Source: Oncomelania hupensis
Taxonomy: Eukaryota; Mollusca; Gastropoda; Littorinimorpha; Pomatiopsidae
NCBI GenBank assembly: GCA_036898135.1
Contig: CM072512.1
Location: forward strand, 38,245,145 to 38,309,144
Direction: 5' to 3'
DNA: 64,000 bases
In this document: positions 22,093 through 34,084 of the stretch, one piece after another
Layout: each line of letters begins with the position of its first letter
Numbering within the stretch: position 1 is the stretch's first letter
Notes under the pieces: generated by a model
The model's database searches: none
Told to the model about the DNA's origin: nothing
The model's input: only the letters and a program-made list of their open reading frames with translations
Program-made: the position numbers and the translations under genes

Positions 22093-23885
22093 GACTGTGG
22101 CCGCCTCTGTCGTCATTGTAAACAAAGTATTCAAGTTCATAAGCGTAATGTCCATGGACCAGGCGTACAGTGTGACCTCTTTGGGAACCCGTGCACTGAT
22201 TTTGATCACTATGGTTACTCTAATGCTGTTGATGTTGACGATGTTAGATGTGTTGATGTTAATGCTGATGTTTGTGTTGTTCATGTGGGTGATAAAGGTG
22301 GTGATGATGATAGTGACGGTGATGACTGCGTTGGTGGTGATTGCGTTAGTGGTGATGACGATGTGTTTGTAGCCGGAGTTACAGAGGTTTTCGTTCGTAA
22401 TGATTGTAACAGTCATCTTTCTTTGTATATGACTGAATGTGATAAGGGAGAGTACTGCGGTGCAGCTGACCTTTGTGCTGTACCCGTGCCGTGCGAGAAA
22501 ACTAGTAAGCCTCTATTTACTCTGGACTGTAACGAGTCACTGTTTGGTGCACCTTGTAGTGGCAGTAGTAGTAGTGACAGCGACAGTGTTTTTTCATTGC
22601 GTAGGCCTAATATGCAAGAGGAGATTCTTAATGTTGAGTATGGTCATGTAAATAATGAGCATGTACCCTTTTCATTTCTACACTGGAACATTAATGGTCT
22701 TTTGTCTAAATTGACAGATTGCAGTTTTATGTCATTTATCGGTTCCTTTGATTTTGTTTGTATGGTTGAAACATTTACTCAAAGCTTGAATGAAAGTGTT
22801 TTCCCGGGTCATAAGGTTTTCTGTCAGCCTGCAACTAAGTTTCCAGGCCTAGGGAGACCCTCTGGTGGAGTTCTTTGTTTAATTAAGAATGCTTTTGTCC
22901 CATACGTGAGACAAATAGATGTTAATGTTGGAAATTTTTTAGCTTTTGTCATAAGTAAAGATCTGTTTGGTACATTAAAAGACGTATTGTATGTCTGTGC
23001 CTATGTGCCACCAGAGGGATCCAGGTATTATAAGTTTGCTGAAGGGTATGATGATGGTATTACTATGCTGGAAGACTGCTTGCTTGACTGTGCTCTCTCT
23101 GTGGATGATTATTATTTTCTTATATCTGGTGACCTTAATGGTAGAACTGCTAATGTTTCTCCGAGTGTTGATATTGATAATGGCTACGAGTCGTTACATG
23201 AGAGTCGCTCTGTCAATGTTGGCAGACATTCTCAGGACACTGTAATTAATGGCTATGGTAAAATGCTTTTGAATATGTGCACTGCTCTTAATTTGTTTAT
23301 ATTAAATGGTGTGTGTCATGGTGACCTTGATGGTCACTACACATTCTTATGTGATACAGGTAGTAGTGTCATTGATTATTTTTTGTTATCTAATGACTTG
23401 TTTTCCCTTATTTCCGATGACTGTCAATTAGATGTCTTGCAGCGTATTGAATCTCAACACTTACCCGTGTTGTTTACTGTATTTTTTCCAAAAGTGCATG
23501 CTAACAATTCGGATGAGTCTTATTGTACTACAGTAGATAGGTTTGTTTGGAATGATGATAAGGCTGGAACATTTCATGAAAGGTTGATGGAAGAAAATAC
23601 ACGTGTAGAACTAGACAAAGCCATTGATTTGATTGATGTAGATATTGATTTAGCTCTTTTAGCCTTTAATGCATGTATGATGAAAGTAGCGGAATGCATG
23701 AAAAAGAAAATGAGGATAAATGGGAGTAGGAAATTTCAGGACTGGTTTGATAGAGAATGTAATGAAATGCGTAAACAAGTGCGAAAGGCGTTACGCAAGT
23801 ACTGTCGTACTCTGGACGGAAATGATAGACACATTTACTGTAAATTAAGAAGGGAGTATAAGAATTTATTAAAAAGTAAAAGAAA
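22093..23885 (+). pseudogene. LINE ORF2 amino part: acidic linker and APE endonuclease
   Basis: In frame with ORF1 after the UAG. The first 173 codons are open without an early ATG; the first Met codons are at 22429 and 22612. They are rich in Asp, Cys and Ser, with DCGRLCRHC right after the stop. The endonuclease follows with FLHWNINGL (about 22672), MVETFTQS (catalytic Glu block), YVCAYVPPEG, LISGDLNGR (about 23125), SVIDYFLLSN (about 23368) and ESQHLPVLF (about 23452). The usual terminal SDH is SQH here. The frame breaks at an A-rich stretch near 23870-23887, where the protein continues in the previous frame. The enzyme would nick target DNA at insertion. Confidence 0.85.
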
Positions 23886-26081
23886 AGGTACAATGAAATG
23901 CTATATGATCAAATGGTTGGAAGTATTGGACAGCAAAGGGCTTTTTGGGACAACGTACATAATGCAATGCCAAGGAGAAGTGCTGTCCGAAATCATATTT
24001 CTGTGGATGAATGGTTCGAGTATTTCAAAAACCTGCTTGATAAGGATTTTGTTGATGCTGATAATGATGAAGGGGAAGAGAGTAATGATGCTAGTCAGGA
24101 TGATACTGATTCTAATCTTTGGTTCAATTCTCCTATTACAGAACAAGAAGTTCTGTTTGCAATTAATAAGCTTAAAAATAAGAAAGCTGCATGAGCTGAT
24201 GGTATTATCGGTGAAATCCTGAAATATTCTGCCATAAAAATTGCTCCGTATTTTGTCAAATTCTTGAATGTGCTTTTTGATCATGGAATTTTTCCTGAAA
24301 GCTGGAATGAGTCAATAATCCTACCACTTCATAAAAAAGGTGATAATAATAACCCAAGTAACTACAGAGGCATTTCTCTTTGCAACGTAGGAAGTAAAGT
24401 TTATGGTACTATCATAAATAAACGTCTTCAGCTGTGGGTACATGAAAATAATATAACGGGAGAGTACCAAGCTGGTTTTAAGAGTGGTTATTCAACAGTT
24501 GATCATATTTTTACTTTGTTATCTTGTGTCCAGAAACAGTTTAATGCTAATCATAATAGAAAATTGTATGCGGCTTTTATTGATTTTGAAAAGGCTTTTG
24601 ACTCTATTAACAGAAATATTTTATGGCCTGTGCTGTTAAATTGTGGTGTCTCTGGCAAACTTTTTCGCTGTATTAGAAGCATGTACAAAACTGTTAAGGC
24701 AAGAGTGAGATGTGGAAATAAGTTAACTGATATAATTAATTGTTCAGCAGGTGTAAAACAAGGGGATGTAATCAGTCCAGTTTTATTTTCTATATATATT
24801 AATGAACTTGCTGTTAGAGTTATTCAAAATGGAAGACATGGTGTGAATTTTTTACTAGATACACTCGAATTGTTTATTCTTTTATTGGCGGATGATATTG
24901 TTCTTTTGTCAGAAACAGTTGTTGGGCTGCAAAATCAGCTTAATAATCTGCACCAGGCGTCAATATCGCTTGGACTTAAAGTTAATAGACAAAAAAGTAA
25001 TATTGTTGTGTTTAGAAAAGGAGGCTACTTGAGTGCCAGTGAGAGATGGTTTTTTGATAGACAAGTCATGCCTGTAGTAAACATGTACAAATATTTAGGG
25101 ATTTATTTTTCTACTCGATTGAGCTTTGTATCCGCTTGCAAAGAGTTAAGCAGTATAGCAAAAGGCGCTTTTTTATGCGTTTTAAAAAGAATGCATACTT
25201 TGAATATATTTTCTGTAAAATTATTTTTTAAAATCTTTGATTCTCAAATACAGCCCATAGCTTTGTATGGTTCGGAAATATGGGGCATGGACAAGGCTGC
25301 GATTCATTGTGAGAAAGTACATTTATTTGCATTAAAAAGGTTTTTAGGTGTTGATACTCGCACTCCCAATGATTTTGTATACGGTGAATTAAACCGGTAC
25401 CCTATTCAGATCAATGCAATTGTAAGCTGTGTGCGATATTGGTTAAAGTTAACACGCATGGAACCTCATCGTCTCCCTAGAAAGGCCTATGTAATGTTGA
25501 GGACGTTAGATGAGAGGGGAGCAAATACATGGGCAACAAATGTGCGATCATGTCTTTTTATGTATGGATATGGTTTTGTTTGGTTAAATCAAGGTGTGCA
25601 AGAGATCAAATGTTTTTTAAGAAAATTTAAACAGCGACTTGTGGATTGCAGATGGCAAGATTGGCATAATCATGTACAAAATAGTGACAGGTATAAAATG
25701 TACTGTTTATTTGGGGGCAGTAATCATTGTGTTAAAACTTATTTGGAATTAAGTCTTGACAGGCATTTAGTTTTTATAATGACAAAATTTCGATTTGGTG
25801 TGTCAGATATTGGTGTTCATTATCACAGATATCGAAATGACACACAAGCAGCTGTAAAATGCCCACTTTGCATGGAAAAAGTAGAAGATGAAGTCCACTT
25901 TGTGTTATGTTGTCCGGTCTTACATAACTTAAGAGTGCAATTTATTGCTGAAAAATATTATAGAAATCCATGTGCATCTAGACTGTGTGTTTTGATGGCG
26001 TCTAGTAACCCGAATGTAATTAGGAAACTAAGTATATACCTGTACAAAGCCTTTAAACTAAGAGAAATTGCTCTATCGTGA
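23883..26081 (+). pseudogene. LINE ORF2 carboxy part: reverse transcriptase and zinc finger
   Basis: Frame 0 runs from the shift near 23883 to the stop at 26079-26081, with one UGA at 24192-24194 inside a KKAA-[stop]-ADGI block where relatives have a Gly. RT blocks: SNYRGISLCNVGSKVYG (about 24354), YAAFIDFEKAFDSINR (motif A, about 24567), GVKQGDVISPVLFSIYIN (motif B, about 24750) and LLLADDIVLLS (motif C, about 24882), where the usual aromatic before ADD is Leu. A thumb region follows, then CPLCMEKVEDEVHFVLCC (C-x2-C-x8-H-x3/4-C, about 25860). No RNase H domain is visible. The enzyme would copy LINE RNA at the nicked target. Two lesions make this copy unlikely to be autonomous. Confidence 0.9.
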
Positions 26082-26136
26082 TTTAATCAGAATGAAAATG
26101 TATGTTTGTTATATGTATAATGTTATGATGTACACA

Positions 26137-26150
26137 CCCTTCATGAAGGG
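26137..26150 (+). promoter_or_regulatory. 3' UTR palindrome of the LINE
   Basis: CCCTTCATGAAGGG is a perfect 14-bp palindrome, 55 bases after the ORF2 stop. It is followed by GCGATGCCTAAATGAATAAATAATC and the AATC tail. Stem-loops near LINE 3' ends commonly serve as RT recognition sites. A stem-loop followed by GATGCCT also occurs at 50269-50293. Confidence 0.6.
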
Positions 26151-26171
26151 GCGATGCCTAAATGAATAAAT

Positions 26172-26190
26172 AATCAATCAATCAATCAAT

Positions 26191-26247
<57 letters not shown>
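26172..26247. repeat. (AATC)n LINE tail running into (CT)n
   Basis: Six AATC units (26172-26195) pass directly into a CT run to 26247. The AATC units belong to the LINE. The CT run is the 3' flank. Confidence 0.9.
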
Positions 26248-26256
<9 letters not shown>

Positions 26257-26647
26257 ATTTCGGATTCCCACCCATAGCAACCAACCGGTGTGGAATTCGA
26301 ACCCATCATACGACAGATATTTGACAACAAAAGGAAATGTATGCATGTACCATATTGCATCATGATTGGATGAATGGTTAGCGAGTTATTCGTCGGCAAA
26401 ATGGGATTTGTTGACTCGTTCATTCACTGACGCACTGCAGCTCCAGTAATAGAACAAAGACATGGCGTTTCCGAACTTGAAGAAACGTTTTCGGTTGAAA
26501 TTGGATGCCAAACTCACTTTGTATGTGTCAATTCCGAAAATACCTAATAATAGAGACGTTGTATTCCACAAAGACTTAGTTTTTCATAAGCACAAATCAG
26601 ATCGACGAGTTTTGTACAAAGCCTAACAATAACTCTCAGATTGTCCT
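26248..26647. other. No gene recognised
   Basis: Unique-looking sequence after the CT run. GGAATTCGAACCC at 26291-26303 resembles an inverted tRNA B box, but no matching A box was found. Confidence 0.5.
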
Positions 26648-26755
26648 TTCAATACTCAAGGCGCTGATAGAAAGAGAATCTAACTGAAGTCGCCCGAGGC
26701 AAAAACAACCAAACAAAACAAAACATACCGCCTTTGGCGCATCGTCTAAAGCCCT
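26648..26755. repeat. Dispersed repeat pair, copy 1 (partner near 58275)
   Basis: Shares GGCGCTGATAGA..AGAATCTAACTGAA and then a TTGGCGCA..TCT block with 58275-58362. The orientation is the same. On the minus strand, AGCGCC near the end recalls SINE/L2 3' ends. Confidence 0.6.
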
Positions 26756-26759
26756 AGAA

Positions 26760-26995
26760 AACTGAGCACATTGAACCCTGGGCTTCCGGGGAGGGCACGT
26801 AAAGTGTATTTATGCACCTGGCACTCGCCCGTCTAGAACTTGAGCGTCGGGATCTTTAAAGTCTGTGGGGTGGAGTGCGGGAGTGCGAAAGGCTAGGCCA
26901 GGGTTTATACTGTCATCCGAAAGGGTAGGGGCATTGCACCTGCCTTTCCCTCCTCAGTGTCCGGGGGTTATTTTTCGGCACTCCCAGCCGTCAAC
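26760..26995. repeat. Dispersed repeat V, copy 1
   Basis: The core 26832-26912 matches 34172-34252: CGTCTAG.AC.TG..CGTC.GGATCTTT.AAAGT..GTG.GGTGGA..GC..GAGTGC, then CTAG.CC..GGGTTTAT. The GGATCTTTAAAGT and GGGTTTAT blocks recall a widespread animal repeat, from memory only. No coding frame. Confidence 0.65.
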
Positions 26996-28002
26996 TTTGA
27001 AATCTCGCACAAATACCTGTCATGTTGTCGTGTTGACGTTCCGTGCTTCAATTGTTTGCCGTCGCTTTCACCATTAAGCCAACGCGCCCCAACTGATACA
27101 CAATACAAATTACGTTTCGCCCGTAGCCCAAGTTAGAGGCTTTGCTCTCTTTTTGTAAGTCGCGCTGTCGTCTACACTTTGTGCTTAATCGATAAATTGT
27201 ATTAGAAGCTTACAATTATACAACATTGACTTCTCTGTATAAGACTACTGAATTTGCAATATAATTAAAGTGCAACCGATATACAAATTTCGTTATTGCG
27301 GTTTTTTAAACATATTATTTCTTGTGAGACTCCACTTTTTTTTCCAGCTCAGATGATGAGACTAATCAATAATCGCATCAAAACATGATCTTTCAAGTTA
27401 CTTACTAAAATTAATAGTATATCCATCTAATTAAAAAATACTGCGCACAAGTTAATGCTCAACGTGGTAAATTACCTCGGGATAGACGTTAATTTGCTCA
27501 GCCCAACACAAACAAAAATCTCTTATCTACCTTTATTGGAATGCTTATTAGGATATTTTTAATTAGAATTGATCGCCCCCAAAATCTATACATTCACTGT
27601 GTGGTTTCCTCGCGCTAACAATGGACTATGATGTTGTACTCTCTAAACCTCAGCCTTCGCAATGTCGTCGGCACTTTGGAGTTCAGCCGCATGTAAGTAG
27701 GATACGTATGGACGTACTATAAAGATAATACAATGCACGTGCACAGTTGGGAGGAGTAAACTGCACAAGGTAAAATGGCGGGCAACGGCTGGAGCCTTGA
27801 AGCAAAATTATAAAATCGTTGAGGTACTATAACTTTTGTCCAGCAGAACTAACCCAATTGGCAAGCGCGTGGAGTCTCTTAGACCATTGATTGTTGGACA
27901 GTCTTCAGAGACGCAACGCCCAGCCAGGGTTTAGCCTGATGTAAATTGCTTTACGGCAAACTTCCCATCAGTGTTCGTACAGCAAACAAATACTTTAAAA
28001 CA
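26996..28002. other. No gene recognised
   Basis: About 1 kb of AT-rich unique-looking sequence without repeats or coding signal. Confidence 0.5.
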
Positions 28003-28595
28003 TGTATTGTATTGTATTGTATTGTATTGTATTGCATAGTACTGTATTGAATCGTATTGTATTGTATTACATAGTACTGTATTGAATCGTATTGTACTGT
28101 ATTGTATTGTATTGTATTACATAGTACTGTATTGAATCGTACTGTATTGTATTGTATTGTATTACATAGTACTGTATTGAATCGTATTGTACTGTATTGC
28201 ATTGTATTGTATTGTATTGTATTGTATTACATAGTACTGTATTGAATCGTATTGTATTGTATTGCATTGTATTGTATTACATAGTACTGTATTGAATCGT
28301 ATTGTACTGTATTGTATTGTATTACATAGTACTGTATTGAATCGTATTGTACTGTATTGTATTGTATTGTATTACATAGTACTGTATTGAATCGTATTGT
28401 ACTGTATTGTATTGTATTGTATTGTATTACATAGTACTGTATTGATTCGTATTGTACTGTACTGTATTGTATTGTATTGTATTACATAGTACTGTATTGA
28501 ATCGTATTGTACTGTATTGTATTGTATTGTTTTACATAGTACTGTATTGAATCGTATTGTATTGTATTGCGTTGCGTTGTATTGTATTTTTTTGC
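28003..28595. repeat. ATTGT pentanucleotide satellite with higher-order units
   Basis: ATTGT/ATTGC units surround eleven copies of a marker, CATAGTACTGTATTGAATCGT or a near match. The C of the marker is at 28035, 28070, 28120, 28165, 28230, 28280, 28325, 28375, 28430, 28485 and 28535. Every spacing is a multiple of five (35 to 65), so the longer unit grew by pentamer steps. The Tyr-Asn-Thr frames on the minus strand are artefacts. Confidence 0.95.
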
Positions 28596-28696
28596 ATGTT
28601 ACTTTCGTATTTTAAATTTAGTAAATCTGTTGCAAATAACGCGCCTGGAGCTTCCCTATGAGTGACCAGCATGCTCTTTAAATGAAATAATCAATA

Positions 28697-28763
28697 GAAG
28701 AAGAAGAAGAAGAAGAAGAAGAAGAAGAAGAAGAAGAAGAAGAAGAAGAAGACGAAGAAGAAG
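28697..28763. repeat. (AAG)n microsatellite
   Basis: About 21 units with one C interruption near 28752. Confidence 0.95.
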
Positions 28764-29513
28764 AGACAGAGAAAGCATGACAGGCAGACCAAGACAAACA
28801 GAGAGATACAGAGAAAGAGACGGACGAACGGACAGACCGAAAGACAAAGAAAGAGAATGCCAGAAAGAGACAGACAGAAAGACAGACAGACTGGCAGGCA
28901 GGCAGGCAGAAAGGCTCCGTCTGGTTTCAGATGTGTTGTAAAGTGTAAATCGTACTGTAATTAACGGTCAACAGAATGATTATGCAGATCCTTTCCGCCA
29001 GAGAGCTGATTTTAACACATTAGGTGACAACGTACATGGGGCTCGTCTGGGACTCCCAGAGCTTGTTAACTATGTTTACCAGCCAGTGGACAATTGCTAT
29101 GAATAATTCAGGACAGGTTGTAACCTCTCTTTCGCTCTCTATCTGTCTGTCTGTCTCTCACTCTCTGTTTTCTGTGCGCAACCTCCGATTTCTATATATT
29201 TTCTTCTTCATTCAAGGAGAAGACCTCAACGGCAGTACGTGTATGCGTGTTTTGTGCGCTTGCATATAGTGTTGTTAATTTGTTGTTGTTAATTTCAATT
29301 AACGTCTATTCACCGAAGTGATTTTAGACTAGAAAACAAAGAGAGGGGGGTTAGGTGGGGGAGGTGGGTAGGACTAGTGGGACAGAGGGATAGGGGGAGG
29401 AAGTCATACATTGCCAGCGGGAGAGGAAAAAAACACATATCAACAACACCTGATTTGATGTATTGAAATAATTAAGAAAACAAAAATAAGAAGAAGAAAA
29501 TTAAATCAAGGCA
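28764..29513. other. No gene recognised; imperfect GACA/GGCA repeats
   Basis: GACA- and AGAC-rich sequence at 28764-28880 and GGCA units at 28888-28910. At 29283-29310 the block TTAACGTCTATTCACCGAAG resembles the last 25 bases of the window. A G-rich patch lies at 29340-29402. No coding signal. Confidence 0.5.

Positions 29514-29569
<56 letters not shown>
29514..29569. repeat. (AAAT)n microsatellite
   Basis: About 13 AAAT units. Confidence 0.95.
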
Positions 29570-29570
<1 letters not shown>

Positions 29571-31352
29571 ACATCTAACAAAGTAACGACGGCCTTATGC
29601 AATATTCTCATAATTAAAGTCATCTGTATGAGATGAATAGTTGTGTTTTAAATAGAAAATGTCCAAAGGACTATGAATTATAGATTTTGCTATGATTATC
29701 CAATAGTCAACATTTTTACTTTGAACAGTATGAATGTTCTGTGGAATATATTTCCTGGTTAAATTGCAGTCATGAATAATACGTTTTATTGTAATATTAT
29801 TTTTTGCAAATGCAAACAATATCCTTGCAGTACTTTGTTCTCCAAGAATTTAAAGCTAGGCGATGTGCTCAAGAGGTTTTTGTCGAGGATATTGAGAATT
29901 TTACCGATATACATACATGTATATATATTTGTTTAGGAAAACACGTTTTATCTTTGTTTTAATTATACTGTATATTTCATTGTGTGATAATGGGGTATTA
30001 ATTTGGATAGCAATGTGTTGTTTCCTTGCCCCTTCCCTTGCTTTCCTGTCTGCTCATTCATTATGAGTTAACCCTCAATGAGATGGTATCCAACAAAACT
30101 GAACATTAGTACCATTTGTGAGTAAAAAATGAATAAGATATTTAATTTCATATATAATATCACTTCTGGCGTTATTATAGTTGGAGTTTAAACTGATGTG
30201 GAGTTCACACACAATAAAATAGTGAAAAATATATATTTTGCAAGCTTATGATCTTATTCAATGCCAGTAGAACAGCTGTAAGTTCTGAAGTAAAAATTTA
30301 GTGATCTTTACCTAAAAAAACGATTCATGACCTTTTAAGGACGGTTTGACATAACCAGCACCTGTTTCGTCTATATCTGAAACCGAGCTTGCATAATATA
30401 CAAACGTGTGTGTGTTTGTGTGTGTGTGTTGGTGTGTGCGTGTGTGTGAGTAATATGATGTATGTTTCCATGTAGGTGTGACGCGCTCTTTGGACGAGAT
30501 GTTTTGTGCGCTGCAAACATCTAAGGTAGCACACATTTGTATGCTTTGAAATGTATGACAGTTACAAATCAGAGCCGTCACACCACTGTTGGCCGTCATA
30601 GCATGGATAAAAAGCAAGGGTATGTTTTACATCTTTGTATCTGGGGCAATATTTCTGCAGGAATGTCCATTTGTACGGTCAACATTGCACTATACCCAGA
30701 CGGAAAACTCTTGTAATTTTGCTTTGCTTTTACTAGAGTTGCATCCCTTGAAAATGGGTTGATTAGGGGTCATAGTGGCGGCTGTGAAAGTGAAGCGCAG
30801 AGCAGGAGACAATCACTGTGTGGCACCGCAATAATGTGTACACTTTCAGCTGCAAAGATAAATCTTTCTTTAGTTAACCGCTCGATGAATCAAGGTTTAG
30901 AAAATAATTTTTGTTCTTATTATTCTCCCCTTTGTGTCCCACCTTCGCTCTCTTTCTCTCTTTAATATGTTTCTCTGGGCGTGGTTTCTTGTGTTGTTGA
31001 AATACAATTGTTGTTTTTGATTAAATGTTCCCACTAAAACATACCAAAATTACAACAAAAACATTAAAAGATATATTTAAACAATTAAAATAAATCTACA
31101 GATCCAAGTGAAAGGCATGAATAGCCTATAAGAATAATGAGAACTAAATGCAGTCATTAAAAATGCAACAACAAAAAACCCACTAAAAGTCAAGCTGAAA
31201 TGATTGCCAAGTATACATTACGAATACTAGGAGTATGTTTTGGTACAATGGCCAATTGAACATACACGTTGAACATTACAACACCGAAACACGCACAATG
31301 AACGATTATATATGAAATAAAAGAAGGGTTATACGTTTGTGTGTGAGCGCGT
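29570..31352. other. No gene recognised; (GT)n at 30404-30445
   Basis: AT-rich. A 74-codon minus frame at 29595-29819 and others at 30312-30617 have no recognisable domain. A TATTTCTGCAG block near 30650 recurs at 32670. Confidence 0.5.
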
Positions 31353-31373
31353 GCGCGTGTGTGTTTGTGTGTG

Positions 31374-31420
<47 letters not shown>
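31353..31420. repeat. (GT)n microsatellite with TTTG interruptions
   Basis: Several GT runs separated by TTT. The Cys-Val frames are artefacts. Confidence 0.9.
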
Positions 31421-31421
<1 letters not shown>

Positions 31422-31889
31422 TTACCGTGCTCGCCCGTTTGTGTTTTAACTTCTCCTGCTTCTTTATGCTTGTTTTTCATTTATTCAGCGGGTCGTTCAG
31501 TCGGCTTGAACATATTAAGCTCCACATTCATTAATTCTTTTTCTATAAATATATATTTTAAAATACATATTGCAATATCAAAAATTCTTATGTATGGTCT
31601 TGAGTACTTTTTTTTAAACTACTGACATAATTATATAATTAATACTATTTTGTATCACAATGTAGTGCTTTTTTACTTTTAAAAGTTTGTATCGTTGCTT
31701 CAATATGTATTATTACCATTGGTGTATTTGTTATATGTGTGTGTGTATGTGTGTGCGTGTGTTTGTGTGTATATTTTATACATGCTTTTTATATTTCTTA
31801 TAATATCCAACGTGTTTTTATCTCAAAATGTTTTAATATTGTTTAAATATTTATTCGTGTATGTGTGTGTGAGAGCAGACTTTAGTTTG

Positions 31890-31923
31890 GCTTTGCGCTT
31901 TACAAATAAATTATTATTATTAT

Positions 31924-31999
<76 letters not shown>

Positions 32000-32007
32000 T
32001 AGGTAAA

Positions 32008-32083
<76 letters not shown>
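31890..32083 (+). repeat. L2/SINE-like 3' end, (TTA)n tail and long (TAG)n
   Basis: GCGCTTTACAAATAAATTA at about 31897 is the kind of 3' end shared by L2-type LINEs and their SINEs, followed by TTA units (to 31926). TAG runs follow at 31925-32000 and 32011-32083. The TAG run probably expanded from the TTA tail. Confidence 0.6.
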
Positions 32084-32345
32084 AATATTAATTATAAACT
32101 ACATACTGTATCTATAAAAACCACCAATAATCATTGAACATAGAATTAGGCTAACTATCGATCATCGTTTCATAGGCCTACAGCGCAGCAGCGTTACGAA
32201 CTTGCAGACACATGAGTTTGCATGCATAGACTGGGCCTTGCACAGCCATTAACTAAAGTAAAATAATTATTAATAGTAATAAAATTCTTGATAAATAACA
32301 ACAGCATAAACAATTAATGAATTAATGCATAAATACTAACGCTCA

Positions 32346-32421
32346 GATATATATCTCTATGTATATATGTATATATGTATGAATGTATGTATGTATGTAT
32401 GTATGTATGTATGTATGTATG

Positions 32422-32477
<56 letters not shown>
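32346..32477. repeat. (TATG)n joined to (TATC)n
   Basis: TATG units run to about 32423, then 14 TATC units. Confidence 0.95.
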
Positions 32478-32478
<1 letters not shown>

Positions 32479-33749
32479 CTGTGTGTATATATATCGAAAA
32501 AGTGAGCAGTTTTGGGCGACACAAATGCTGTCAGAGAGTAACAGACCTATTGCTCTGCAGTAGCGTCTGTTAAGCAAACAACTCATCCTCAAGGGAGGTA
32601 AGCCATAAAAGTGGCTTTTAAGAGTAATATAGGAGTTTTCCGCCTGGTTTATAGTCTGTGATGTAGGGCAGTATTTCTGCAGAAATCTCCATATTTAAAT
32701 GGAACATGGACATCTCACGGTAATCTGGATAGAAACCAGACTTCTTTAGTGCCGTTTTCCAATAAGATCCCTTGGTGACATTTTGAGAGGGTATAGCATA
32801 AATAACAACATTAGACTGGATGTCAGACATCGTCTTCCGGTAGAGCAATTCCGCAGAAGCGTCTCCATAGAAACTGGAAATTTGACCAGTGAAAATGAAA
32901 AGGTAACGTTATTGAATATGGGCCGAAATAGGTTGTGTCAGAGTTATTTTTAGCTACACATACATATAGCATCTTCACAGAAATGGCAATGTTAACCAAT
33001 GGTCCGGAAAAAAAAAACACCACGATTTTGTTTACACATTCGTATAAACTGGGCAGATGTCTGAGTCTGTTGTCTGCGCCTAGAGACCGCTAGTGTTTTA
33101 TTCTTGCTGTGCTAGCATCCGTGGATTTTAGTGTTGCATTTTTATACCTGAGTGTTTAATGTATGTGGATTAGTTTTGTCATGGTAAAGTGTGTCTGTCA
33201 GTTTTTAAGGACATTTTAGTTTCCTTCTAGGTCATTCCTTTATCAAAGCTCCTCCGGCTAGCTGAAGTTTTCAGCCAACGCTAGTAAGCCGCTTCAGCCA
33301 GAATAAAGCATTATGATGTAAAAATTGTAATTATGAAGTGAACATTGTAATTATTATGTGATAATTAGAATTTTCGGTTTTGTCGCATTTCCGGGCGGAT
33401 TTCTAGAGCCAAAAACTGAAAACTAAAACAGGATCACGCGAAGATATTTGTAATTTCTCAATAATAATTGTAATTATTCCTTGATACTAATAATTATCCC
33501 ACGATATTTGTAATAATCCCATGATATTTTTAATTATTAGGTTTTGGCGCTAATAGGCCGTCACACGTACACACTCACTTTTGTTATAGCTGACTTACTG
33601 CTGGAATACAGGCAGGGTCTGCTTATTGTATAACCCTACACCTCCACTGACAGAAGAAGGAGAAAACGGATGCAGCTAGACGTGCTCCAAATTAGGCCAA
33701 CCAGAACAAATAGCCCAATGATGAGATATTAGCAAATATCAAGAACAGT
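32478..33749. other. No gene recognised; AT-rich short-period repeats at 33310-33545
   Basis: At 33310-33545 TGTAATTAT-type blocks recur with a roughly 20-22 base period, e.g. TCCCACGATATTTGTAATAA and TCCCATGATATTTTTAATTA. The rest is unique-looking. Confidence 0.5.
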
Positions 33750-34075
33750 AGCAGCATAGACCCATCAAGGAACGAACTATTCGAAGTAAATTTGGACATT
33801 TAAGTTAAGAGAGTGTTCAGAGAATTAGGTATAGAGTAGAGGAAATAAATATGTGATATTTACTGTTAACAGCCGTGCGAGAGCTAGTGTGTCAGTGAAT
33901 CTTTACCATTTTCTCCCTATCTCTATAACACTATCCGCACACCGACCGAGCTAAACTTATAAATGTATTAAGACTAGTCATAGGGTGATTACACTAGCCG
34001 GAAACCGCAGACAAAGACGAGTGGGTAATAGCAATCCCTTATGCAGAGCCCAGTAACAATAGACTCACCGTCACA
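33750..34075 (+). mobile_element. W3: 3' end of the LTR-like family W
   Basis: Matches the last 330 bases of W1 and W2: GTATAGAGTAGAGGAAATAAAT, TTTACTGTTA, GAGAGCTAGTGTG.CAGTGA, ACCGAGCTAAAC, AAATGTATTAAG and the end CAGAGCCCAG.AACAATAGAC. It ends in CCGTCACA at 34075. Upstream of about 33750 the similarity is lost, so the copy is truncated. Confidence 0.75.
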
Positions 34076-34084
34076 CTGAGCACG

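Noticed and set aside
23870..23890. Programmed -1 frameshift in ORF2 of the LINE
   Set aside because: The A-rich stretch does not form a proper X-XXY-YYZ slippery site and the copy has other lesions, so a one-base deletion is simpler.
26250..26330. tRNA gene or SINE head on the minus strand
   Set aside because: Only a B-box-like GGTTCGAATTCC is present; no A box at the right distance and no cloverleaf.
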